Origin: an uncultured Hyphomicrobiales bacterium
Lineage (GTDB): Bacteria > Pseudomonadota > Alphaproteobacteria > Rhizobiales > Beijerinckiaceae
NCBI GenBank assembly: GCA_903918155.1
Contig: CAIXDD010000283.1
Coordinates: 1 to 6,767, forward strand
Length of the DNA stretch: 6,767 nt
Direction of reading: 5' to 3'
Part shown: piece after piece, positions 1-5,620 of the stretch
Numbering within the stretch: position 1 is the first letter of the stretch
Layout of the letters: every line of letters begins with the position of its first letter
Notes under the pieces: generated by a model
Seen by the model: only the letters and a program-made list of their open reading frames with translations
The model's database searches: none
What the model was told of the DNA's origin: nothing
Made by a program: the position numbers and the translations under genes

Positions 1-1
1 A

Positions 2-190
2 AATCTCTCCTGGCGCGAAACGGCCTCCAAAGTGGGCATTCGTCTTGCCGGCTATGTGGATCCCGGTCCGCTCCGCCCGCCTTTCGTGGAGGTGCCCGCG
101 GATGTGGTCGAAGGCCAGAAGGCGCGCGTCGCCTATTGGAAGACCTTGTGCGCGAAATATGCGCCGGAGAACGCTGCGGCCGCGCAATAG
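2..190 (+). CDS. 3' end of a probable dihydrodipicolinate synthase (DapA)-like family protein (partial)
   Basis: An open frame enters from the left edge and ends at TAG 188-190, giving the last 62 residues of a protein. The visible part contains a segment reading roughly 'AGYVDPGPLRPPFVEVP', followed by an amphipathic stretch ending in 'YWKTLCAKYAPE'. Gly/Pro-Leu-Arg-Pro-Pro just before a final helix is typical of the C-terminus of DapA/N-acetylneuraminate lyase-type class I aldolases, which use a Schiff-base lysine to cleave or condense 2-oxo acids. The catalytic lysine and Tyr/Thr triad would lie upstream of the window, so the assignment rests on the tail alone. It lies 123 bases before the first binding-protein gene on the same strand and could belong to the same operon. 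It could also be an unrelated enzyme with a similar tail. Confidence 0.5.
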   Translation, partial: NLSWRETASKVGIRLAGYVDPGPLRPPFVEVPADVVEGQKARVAYWKTLCAKYAPENAAAAQ

Positions 191-251
191 CTGCGCAAGG
201 CTGCGAGATCGACGATGGAGGTCGCGCGCTGCGCGGCCTGAAACGGCGCAT

Positions 252-273
252 TTGGGCGCCCAAGGGCGCCCAA
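252..273. repeat. 12-bp perfect palindrome with tandem 10-bp repeat upstream of first binding-protein gene
   Basis: TTGGGCGCCCAA at 252-263 is a perfect palindrome. Its GGGCGCCCAA portion (254-263) is repeated exactly and head-to-tail at 264-273. The element lies in the 123-base gap between the partial aldolase-like gene and the binding-protein gene, about 40 bases before the latter's ATG. A dyad there could be an operator or an mRNA hairpin. GC-rich low-complexity sequence is the main alternative. No clear promoter boxes were seen in the gap. Confidence 0.45.
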
Positions 274-300
274 GCGGGGTCCTGGAGACGCCGGACAACA

Positions 301-307
301 AGGGAGG
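301..307 (+). promoter_or_regulatory. Shine-Dalgarno site of the first binding-protein gene
   Basis: AGGGAGG lies six bases before the ATG at 314. It is the strongest ribosome-binding site in the window and supports that start. Confidence 0.7.
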
Positions 308-313
308 AACGCC

Positions 314-1357
314 ATGAGGCGCATCGTCACGGCGGCTGCGGTCGCCTTCGCCATGTCGCAGCTCGCGCTGTCGGCGCCGCAGGCGCGGGCCGACGCCATC
401 GCTGATTTCTACAAATCGAAGCCCATGACATTAAGCGTCGGCTCGGCGGCGGCGAGCGGCTTCACCATCTATGCGCGCCTCATGTCGCGCCACATGCCGC
501 GCCATATTCCCGGCGCGCCGACGATCGTCATCGAAAATTTGCCCGGCGCCAGCGGATTGCGCCATATGGATCATCTCGTCACCGTGGCGCCGAAGGACGG
601 TTCGACCATCGGTCTTCTCAATCCCTCCGTCGCCGCCGCGCCGCTGCTTACGCCGGATTTGGCCAAGCACCGCAGCGACAAATTGGCCTGGATCGGCAGC
701 GCCAATTCCGAGGTGAGCACATGCATGTTCTGGCCGCATGTGAACGTGAAGGACATCGACGATCTTAAAAAGCGCGAGCTTGTGATCGGCGGCTCCGGCG
801 CGGCGGGCAGCTCCGGCATCGGCGCGGAAGCGCTGCGCTCGATTTTCGGGTTCAAATGGAAGATCATCTCCGGCTATCAGGGATCCGCCGACATTATGCT
901 CGCCGGCGCCCGCAAGGAGATCGACGGCGCGTGCATTCTTTTGATGTCGGCGCTGCGCGCGCAATATTGGGAGCAGTTCCAGCGCGGCGAATTCAAGATC
1001 ATGCTGCAGATGCCGCCGGGAAATCATCCCGATCTGCCGGGCGTGATCAACACGATCGACCTTGCGCAGAACGAAGAGCAGCGGCTCGCGCTTGAATTCA
1101 TCTACGGCTATTGGGCCTTTGGCCGTCCGTTCGCCGCGCCGGCCGGCGTGCCGGCGGATCGGCTTCAGATGTTGCGCGCCGCGCTGAAGGCGACACTCGA
1201 GGACCCGCAATTTCTCGCGGAGTCGCAGAAGATCGGCGTTTCCGTCGATTACATGGATCCCGCCGAGCTTGATCGGCGCGTGAGGGCGATCGAGAACACG
1301 CCGGCCTCCGTCGTCGCGAAAGTGCGCGCGCTCGTTCCCGCCCATCAGTCGCCATGA
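314..1357 (+). CDS. Bug/TctC-like periplasmic substrate-binding protein (first copy)
   Basis: This 347-residue exported protein resembles the TctC/Bug family, the solute receptors of tripartite tricarboxylate transporters. Residues 1-26 form a signal peptide with Arg2-Arg3, a hydrophobic core and a likely cut after Ala-Arg-Ala26. Family landmarks follow: YAR (53-55), 'IENLPGASG' (73-81), PKDGSTIGL (93-101), WIGSAN (126-131), the GYQGSAD segment (188-194) and GRPFAAPAGVP (270-280). Length is close to the usual 320-350. The pocket loop departs from the family. Where Bug proteins read G-G-x-x-D before the x-x-AR motif, this one has Ala47-Ser48 and Thr51, so its ligand contacts probably differ. 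The only two cysteines, C137 and C207, match those of the second copy. A strong ribosome-binding site fixes the start. The gene ends 34 bases before the UbiD gene. No TctA/TctB partner is in view, so whether it feeds a transporter is unknown. Confidence 0.82.
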   Translation: MRRIVTAAAVAFAMSQLALSAPQARADAIADFYKSKPMTLSVGSAAASGFTIYARLMSRHMPRHIPGAPTIVIENLPGASGLRHMDHLVTVAPKDGSTIGLLNPSVAAAPLLTPDLAKHRSDKLAWIGSANSEVSTCMFWPHVNVKDIDDLKKRELVIGGSGAAGSSGIGAEALRSIFGFKWKIISGYQGSADIMLAGARKEIDGACILLMSALRAQYWEQFQRGEFKIMLQMPPGNHPDLPGVINTIDLAQNEEQRLALEFIYGYWAFGRPFAAPAGVPADRLQMLRAALKATLEDPQFLAESQKIGVSVDYMDPAELDRRVRAIENTPASVVAKVRALVPAHQSP

Positions 1358-1391
1358 TCGCCTGATCTGTCCCTCCCACCAGAGTCTCCGC

Positions 1392-2840
1392 ATGAAACGC
1401 CAGATCAATTACGATTCCCTTCGCGACTGGTTGAAGGAGATCGACGCCCTTGGCGAATTGCGCACCATCAAGGGCGCCAGTTGGGAGGAGGAGATCGGCG
1501 CGATCACCGACGTCGTCCAGCATGACGAGGTCGCGCCGGCGGTGATCTTCGATGAGATCCCTGGTTATCCGAAAGGGTTTCGCGTCCTCTCCAACGCCTT
1601 TGGCGGCAAGCGCCAGAACGTGATTCTGGGCTTCTCGCCGGAATTATCGAAGGTGGAGCTGAGTCAGGTGTTCCTCGGGGAATATCGCGACGCCAAATCC
1701 AAGCGCGTGCCCTTCGAATATGTCGACTCCGGCCCCGTGTTCGAAAACGTCATCGAGGGCGACGCCGTCGACGTGACGCGCTTTCCCACGCCATTGTGGC
1801 ATCCAGCCGACGGCGGCCGCTATATCGGCACGGGTTGTTTCAACGTCACGCGCGATCCCGACGAAGGCTGGATCAACGCCGGCACCTATCGCATCATGAT
1901 TCAGGATGAGAAGTCCGTGGGCTTCTACATTTCGCCGGGCAAGCATGGACGCATTCATCGCGACAAATATATGGAGCGCAACGAACCCATGCCGGTGTGC
2001 ATGGTGCTGGGCTGCGATCCGCTGACGTTTCTCATCGCCTGCAGCGCCATCCCCAGCGGCACATGCGAATATGACATCGTGGGCGCCTATCGCGACAGGC
2101 CCATGAAGGTCGTGCGCGGCAAGCATACGGGTTTGCCCTTTCCTGCGGATGCGGAAATCGTGCTCGAAGGCTTCGTCCATCCCGGCGCCGTGCGTCCTGA
2201 AGGCCCGTTCGGCGAATGGACCGGCTATTACGGAAGCCCCGGCGAAGACGCGCCGGTGATGGAGGTGAAGGCGATCTATCATCGCAACGATCCCATTCTC
2301 GTGGGCTGCCCGCCCCAGCGGCCGCCCGGCGAGAGTTCACGCTCGCGCGCGATCCTGCGCTCGGCGCTCCTGCGCGAGGATCTCGAAAAAGCCGGCGTGC
2401 CCGACGTGACGGGCGTGTGGTCGCATGAAGTGGGCGGCGCGCGCATGTTGGTGGGCGTGTCGATCAAACAGCGCTATCCCGGCCATGCGCGACAAGCGGG
2501 CCATGTGGCGGCGCAATGTTCGGCCGGCGCCTATGCCGGCAAATATGTGATCGTGGTGGATGACGACGTGGACGTGTCGGATCTCAACGACCTGATCGGC
2601 GCCATGGTCTTTCGCTCCGATCCCGCCACGTCCATCGATTTGATCCGCAACGCCTGGAGCACGGCGCTTGATCCCTCGATTCCGCCGGAGGAAAAGCGCA
2701 AGGGCAATTACACCAACAGCCGCGCGGTGATCGACGCCTGCAAGCCCTATCACTGGAAAAACCAATATCCCAAATTGGTGATCGCCGATCCCGCCGCCGT
2801 CTCCGCCGCCATGAAGAAATTCGGACATCTGCTCAAATGA
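1392..2840 (+). CDS. UbiD-family prenylated-FMN-dependent (de)carboxylase
   Basis: This 482-residue cytoplasmic enzyme belongs to the UbiD family, which reversibly decarboxylates aromatic or alpha,beta-unsaturated carboxylates using prenylated FMN made by UbiX. Residues match the known active site of fungal Fdc1. Asn162 and Arg167 (in INAGTYR) correspond to N168 and R173. His185 (in SPGKHGR) lies 18 residues after the Arg, as H191 does, and Glu226 fits E233, so the Mn/K-prFMN ligands are present. The signature PEGPFGE at 269-275 supplies Glu270 and Glu275, which with Arg167 form the catalytic Glu-Arg-Glu set. The 'VVDDDVDVSDLND' block (388-400) is the typical oligomerisation-side motif. The length is normal and there is no sign of damage. 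The start is weakly supported because no good ribosome-binding site precedes ATG 1392, though the N-terminus looks complete. Flanking binding-protein genes suggest catabolism of an imported acid rather than ubiquinone synthesis. The substrate is unknown and no UbiX gene is visible. Confidence 0.93.
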   Translation: MKRQINYDSLRDWLKEIDALGELRTIKGASWEEEIGAITDVVQHDEVAPAVIFDEIPGYPKGFRVLSNAFGGKRQNVILGFSPELSKVELSQVFLGEYRDAKSKRVPFEYVDSGPVFENVIEGDAVDVTRFPTPLWHPADGGRYIGTGCFNVTRDPDEGWINAGTYRIMIQDEKSVGFYISPGKHGRIHRDKYMERNEPMPVCMVLGCDPLTFLIACSAIPSGTCEYDIVGAYRDRPMKVVRGKHTGLPFPADAEIVLEGFVHPGAVRPEGPFGEWTGYYGSPGEDAPVMEVKAIYHRNDPILVGCPPQRPPGESSRSRAILRSALLREDLEKAGVPDVTGVWSHEVGGARMLVGVSIKQRYPGHARQAGHVAAQCSAGAYAGKYVIVVDDDVDVSDLNDLIGAMVFRSDPATSIDLIRNAWSTALDPSIPPEEKRKGNYTNSRAVIDACKPYHWKNQYPKLVIADPAAVSAAMKKFGHLLK

Positions 2841-3889
2841 TCCTGTCTCGAAACGCCTTGCGGGCATGGACCCGCGCCATGGCCGCGCTCGTTCTGGGCG
2901 CCGGTCTCTTCGCTGCGCAAGGCGCGGCGGCGCAAGAGGGCACGGAGGCCTTCTTTAAGGGCCGCAGCGTCGGCATGGTCGTTGGGTTCAACACCGGCGG
3001 CGCCTATGACCTTTATGCGCGCGTGGTGGCGCGGCACATGTCGAAACATCTGCCTGGCAAGCCGGGGTTCGTCGTCAAGAACATGCAGGGCGCGGGCAGC
3101 GTGATCGCCGCGAATTTTCTCTACAATCGCTCGCCGCGCGACGGGTCCGAGATCGGGCTCATCGCGGGCACGGCGGCGCTGGAGCCTCTGTTCGGGGGCA
3201 CGGCGACGCAATTCGACGGGCAGAAATTCTTCTGGCTGGGCAGCGCCAACGAAGAAGTGGGCGCCTGTTTCACCTGGGGTTCGAGCGCGACGAACACGGC
3301 CCGCGATTTGATGCGCAATCCCGTCATCATCGGCTCGGCCGGCACGTCGAGCCTGCTCGTTCCCTCCACGCTGAATGCGGTTCTGGGCGCCAATCTGCGG
3401 ATCGTGAAGGGCTACAAGGGCACGTCCGATCTGCTGCTGGCGCTGGAGCGCGGCGAGGTGGAAGGCATGTGCGGCATGCTCTATGCGGTGGTGCAGGCGG
3501 AGCGGCCCGACTGGCTCGACAAGAAGCTCGTGAATGTGTTGATGCAGGTCTCCGTCGAGCGCAATCCCAAGCTCGGCGATATTCCCTCGATCATGGATTT
3601 CGCTACGAGCGAAGACCAGCGCAGCCTGCTGCGTCTGTTGATCGGCTGGACGATCATGGGCCGGCCTTTCCTCGCGCCGCCGGGCGTGCCGGGCGAGCGC
3701 GCGCAGGCCTTGCGCGCGGCTTTCGTCGCCACGATGAAGGACGAGGACTTCCTGCAGGACGCCGCGCGCAACCGGCTCGACGTGAGCCCGATCAGCGCGG
3801 CGCAGATCGAACGTTTTCTCGCGCAATCCTACGACACTCCGCGCGCGGTGGTGGAGCGCGCGGCGAAGATCATGAAGGACGCCAATTGA
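2837..3889 (+). CDS. Bug/TctC-like periplasmic substrate-binding protein (second copy)
   Basis: This 350-residue exported protein is paralogous to the one upstream of the UbiD gene. The signal peptide has a basic start (Arg5, Arg9, Arg13), a hydrophobic core at about 15-28 and a likely cut after Ala30-Ala31-Ala32. It keeps the family pocket loop NTGGAYDLYAR (52-62, with G54, G55 and D58). Other landmarks are PRDGSEIGL (100-108), WLGSANEEV (133-141), GYKGTSD (192-198) and GRPFLAPPGVP (275-285). Cysteines C144 and C212 are the only two and line up with C137 and C207 of the first copy. The ATG overlaps the UbiD stop as ATGA, so translation is probably coupled. A second in-frame ATG at 2879 (Met15) would also leave a usable signal peptide. 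It is probably the receptor for the compound the UbiD enzyme acts on, or for a related acid; this is inference. No membrane permease genes follow. Confidence 0.83.
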   Translation: MILSRNALRAWTRAMAALVLGAGLFAAQGAAAQEGTEAFFKGRSVGMVVGFNTGGAYDLYARVVARHMSKHLPGKPGFVVKNMQGAGSVIAANFLYNRSPRDGSEIGLIAGTAALEPLFGGTATQFDGQKFFWLGSANEEVGACFTWGSSATNTARDLMRNPVIIGSAGTSSLLVPSTLNAVLGANLRIVKGYKGTSDLLLALERGEVEGMCGMLYAVVQAERPDWLDKKLVNVLMQVSVERNPKLGDIPSIMDFATSEDQRSLLRLLIGWTIMGRPFLAPPGVPGERAQALRAAFVATMKDEDFLQDAARNRLDVSPISAAQIERFLAQSYDTPRAVVERAAKIMKDAN

Positions 3890-4074
3890 CGCGAGCGGAT
3901 GGGTTTGGGGGGATGAGTCGAATTCGATCTCTTCCTTGAATCGACCAGCTCCGCCTGCGGCGCGCGAAGGCAAGGCGCCTGCGCTATTTTTGCGCATTCC
4001 CGCCCGCCGTCGTCGATGCGGCGCCGAAGTGGTCAATCCCGCGTAAAGGTCCGCTCGATCAAGGAATGGAGAAC

Positions 4075-4149
4075 TGGCTGGGGCGGGAGGATTCGAACCT
4101 CCGTATGGCGGAATCAAAATCCGCTGCCTTACCGCTTGGCGACGCCCCA
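4075..4149 (-). tRNA. tRNA-Gln (anticodon TTG)
   Basis: Read on the minus strand, this 75-base gene folds into a full cloverleaf. The acceptor stem TGGGGCG/CGCCCCA has seven pairs. The D arm is GCC...GGC with the AAGCGGTAA loop. The anticodon stem GCGGA/TCCGC carries the loop TTTTGAT, giving anticodon TTG for Gln. The T arm is GGAGG-TTCGAAT-CCTCC. The discriminator is G, and CCA is encoded (4075-4077). It would decode CAA and, by wobble, CAG. A promoter lies just upstream on the same strand. Confidence 0.97.
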
Positions 4150-4160
4150 ACGCGGCGCGG

Positions 4161-4189
4161 ACCATAGAGGCAGAGCGCGCGGGCCGCAA
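4161..4189 (-). promoter_or_regulatory. Promoter of the tRNA-Gln gene
   Basis: On the minus strand TTGCGG (complement of 4184-4189) and TATGGT (complement of 4161-4166) are separated by 17 bases. The -10 box ends 11 bases before the mature tRNA 5' end at 4149, so transcription should start only a few bases upstream of the tRNA. This fits a housekeeping sigma-70-type promoter of alphaproteobacteria. Confidence 0.6.
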
Positions 4190-4255
4190 CTTCCCCGGGC
4201 GTCCTGCGCCGGGCCCGCTCTGCGGAATCTGCGCGCGGCCCGCGATCTGGCGCTT

Positions 4256-4297
4256 CCCAAACGCCGCCCCAAACGCCGCCCCAAACGCCGCCCCAAA
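4256..4297. repeat. 12-bp tandem repeat, three copies plus a partial
   Basis: The unit CCCAAACGCCGC occurs exactly three times head-to-tail (4256-4267, 4268-4279, 4280-4291), followed by a partial CCCAAA. It lies in the 368-base gap between the tRNA-Gln and tRNA-Pro genes, where no credible protein gene was found. The open frames crossing it run through the tRNA-Gln gene or end in simple repeats such as Lys-Arg-Arg-Pro, so they are treated as chance. The repeat has no evident function. Confidence 0.85.
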
Positions 4298-4354
4298 ACC
4301 CGCGCCCTTCAAACAGCCCCAAAATCGGCGCGCCAAAACCTGCGCCCCAGAGCC

Positions 4355-4393
4355 CTTGGAAAGCGCTTGGAAGGCCCTTGGAAAGACCTTGGG
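4355..4393. repeat. 11-bp imperfect tandem repeat (CTTGGAAAGNN)
   Basis: CTTGG recurs at exact 11-base spacing at 4355, 4366, 4377 and 4388. The first three units read CTTGGAAAGCG, CTTGGAAGGCC and CTTGGAAAGAC; the fourth is degenerate (CTTGGGCGGCG). The period is close to one helical turn, so the motifs would lie on one face of the DNA. It sits about 40 bases upstream of the tRNA-Pro -35 box. Confidence 0.75.
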
Positions 4394-4435
4394 CGGCGGG
4401 CTGCGCCGGTTGCGCGGGGAGGGGGCGATTCCGGC

Positions 4436-4464
4436 TTGTCGGGGCGCCTGCGCCTCGCTATAAG
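4436..4464 (+). promoter_or_regulatory. Promoter of the tRNA-Pro gene
   Basis: TTGTCG (4436-4441) and TATAAG (4459-4464) are separated by 17 bases, within the longer CTTGTC and CTATAA contexts seen in alphaproteobacterial housekeeping promoters. The expected start near 4471 leaves a leader of roughly 45 bases for 5' processing before the mature tRNA at 4518. Confidence 0.65.
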
Positions 4465-4517
4465 GCAGGCCTTCCCGGTCGCGGCCCGAGGCGTTCGCCC
4501 CTCGCAGCCGGGTTGAT

Positions 4518-4594
4518 CGGAGTGTAGCGCAGCCTGGTAGCGCACCTGCTTCGGGAGCAGGGGGTCGGAGGTTCGAATCCTCTCACTCCGACCA
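4518..4594 (+). tRNA. tRNA-Pro (anticodon CGG)
   Basis: This 77-base gene forms a complete cloverleaf. The acceptor stem CGGAGTG/CACTCCG has seven pairs. The D-loop contains CCTGGTA. The anticodon stem CCTGC/GCAGG carries the loop TTCGGGA, giving anticodon CGG for Pro. The T-arm has TTCGAAT. The discriminator is A, and CCA is encoded (4592-4594). It reads the CCG codon, which is frequent in this G+C-rich sequence. Confidence 0.97.
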
Positions 4595-4617
4595 TTTTCC
4601 GCCCCTCGGGCGAAGGC

Positions 4618-4700
4618 TTCTGAGGGCGCGTCTTCTCAGATCGCGCGTCTTCTCAGACTGCGCTTCTTCTCAGACCCGTGTTCTCAGGCCCGCCTTCTCA
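4618..4700. repeat. TTCTCAG repeat array downstream of tRNA-Pro
   Basis: TTCTCAG or a close variant occurs six times: 4618 (TTCTGAG), 4633, 4650, 4667, 4681 and 4695 (TTCTCAA). Three copies have the longer core TCTTCTCAGA at 4631, 4648 and 4665 with exact 17-base spacing; the last two steps are 14 bases. The final TTCTCA includes the TCA that is the minus-strand stop of the permease gene. The function is unknown. It could be slippage-generated filler or part of the 3' untranslated region between two convergent transcripts. Confidence 0.8.
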
Positions 4701-5459
4701 AAACACGCCTGCGTCTTCGAGCGCGCGCCACAACAGGCGCAGGGCGAGAATCGTGAGCCCGGCCTGGAAGATCAGCCGGAATCGCTGTTCGCTCGTGCGG
4801 TTCAGCGCCATTTCGCCCAGCCAATTGCCCAAGGCGCCCGTCGAGATCATCGCCGCCATCAGCATGGCGTAGGGCCAGATCGAGAAGCCGATGGCCGCGA
4901 AGGCCAGCAGTTTCAGAATGTGGACGAAGGTCATCAGCGCGCCCAGCGTCGCGGCGTGGTTGCGCCGGTCGGCGGCGGCGCTGGCCACGAAGGGTGCCAC
5001 CAGCGTGCCTGTGGCGCTCACGAACACGCCCAGAAAGGTCGCGCCGAAGCCCACGGCCGCGAAACGGCTGCGCTCCGCGCCCATGCGGCCGAGCTTCGGC
5101 AGCCAGGTCACGATGAGGATGAAGACGGCCAGAATGCCCATCAGCGCGCTCGTGGGCAGCGCGACGAAGGCTTTCGCGCCCACAAGCGCGCCTGCGCTCG
5201 CCCCCAGAACGAAGGGCGCCAGCGTCTGCCGCATCACCCATCGCCACATCAGGAGCGTGCGCGTGACGCCGGAGCCCAGCTGCACGACCGTATGGACGGG
5301 GATGACCACCGTCGGCGGCATGACCGTGGCCATGATCGCCAGCAGGATGAGACCGCCCGCCGTGCCGGTGAAAACGCCGATGAAGGCGGTGAAGAGAGAC
5401 GCGGCGGCCAGGCCCGCGAACATGAGCGGACTGACGTCCGGCGCCGAGAAAAGCTCCAT
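4698..5459 (-). CDS. TauE/SafE-family (sulfite exporter-like) membrane permease
   Basis: This 253-residue inner-membrane protein resembles the TauE/SafE family (former DUF81), whose members move sulfite, sulfoacetate and other small organic anions. About eight hydrophobic segments are visible, roughly at 12-30, 35-50, 80-100, 105-121, 133-158, 175-192, 195-215 and 228-245. The family signature is in the first half (FTGTAGGLILL, 30-40) with PVH at 54-56. The second half has a weaker echo (SATGTLVAPF, 148-157), matching the two-fold internal repeat of the family. The length is typical. The start at 5459 follows a weak purine-rich GGGTGGA. The stop lies inside the last unit of the TTCTCAG array. 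The gene is divergent from the copper-protein pair, separated by 161 bases. The transported substrate cannot be told. A link to copper or to the UbiD operon is not supported. Confidence 0.88.
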   Translation of the reverse strand: MELFSAPDVSPLMFAGLAAASLFTAFIGVFTGTAGGLILLAIMATVMPPTVVIPVHTVVQLGSGVTRTLLMWRWVMRQTLAPFVLGASAGALVGAKAFVALPTSALMGILAVFILIVTWLPKLGRMGAERSRFAAVGFGATFLGVFVSATGTLVAPFVASAAADRRNHAATLGALMTFVHILKLLAFAAIGFSIWPYAMLMAAMISTGALGNWLGEMALNRTSEQRFRLIFQAGLTILALRLLWRALEDAGVF

Positions 5460-5504
5460 TCCACCCTGCCCGCCCGGCGCGGGGCGCGGGGCGTTCCGTT
5501 ATCG

Positions 5505-5515
5505 TTGGCGGCCAA
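5505..5515. promoter_or_regulatory. Small inverted repeat in the divergent intergenic region
   Basis: TTGGC-G-GCCAA is a short dyad with a one-base centre in the 161-base gap between the permease gene (minus) and the DUF2946-like gene (plus). Its location suits an operator serving either side, but it is short and GC-rich and has no recognised regulator. Clear -10/-35 pairs were not found in this gap. Confidence 0.25.
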
Positions 5516-5620
5516 GGCGCGGGGCCGGTTCCGCCCGCAGGGCTTACTCCGGCCCGCGTCCCCGCGCCAGCGCCGATGGGCGCGCCGTCGGATCTTGACG
5601 CGCCTGCGCCGGCATGAACC

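Noticed and set aside
431..1408. Long minus-strand open frame opposite the first binding-protein gene
   Set aside because: It is Arg/His/Ala-rich with no recognisable motif and mirrors a well-supported gene; high G+C makes such antisense frames common.
1644..2282. Minus-strand open frame opposite the UbiD gene
   Set aside because: The composition is that of a reverse-strand shadow and the opposite strand has complete catalytic motifs.
3959..3991. Possible terminator after the second binding-protein gene (GGCGC...GCGCC followed later by TATTTTT)
   Set aside because: The stem is only five pairs with an 11-base loop, and the T-run is separated from it; too weak to call.
4059..4322. 87-codon minus-strand open frame containing a 'GKAADFDSAIRRFESSRPS' stretch
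   Set aside because: That stretch is the well-known false translation of a tRNA gene, here tRNA-Gln.
2750..4336. 528-codon minus-strand open frame
   Set aside because: It covers the second binding-protein gene in antisense and reads straight through the tRNA-Gln gene and the 12-bp repeat, so it is not a real gene.
4016..4516. 166-codon plus-strand open frame between the operon and tRNA-Pro
   Set aside because: It crosses the tRNA-Gln gene in antisense, its middle is a translated tandem repeat, and it also spans the tRNA-Pro promoter.
4600..4612. Hairpin CGCCC-CTC-GGGCG just after tRNA-Pro
   Set aside because: It is a short stem with no T-run on either strand; it might help end the tRNA transcript but does not meet terminator criteria.
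4075..4700. CRISPR array or integrated element at the tRNA genes
   Set aside because: Repeat units are only 7-17 bases with no unique spacers of CRISPR length, and no integrase, cas gene or duplicated tRNA 3' end is present.
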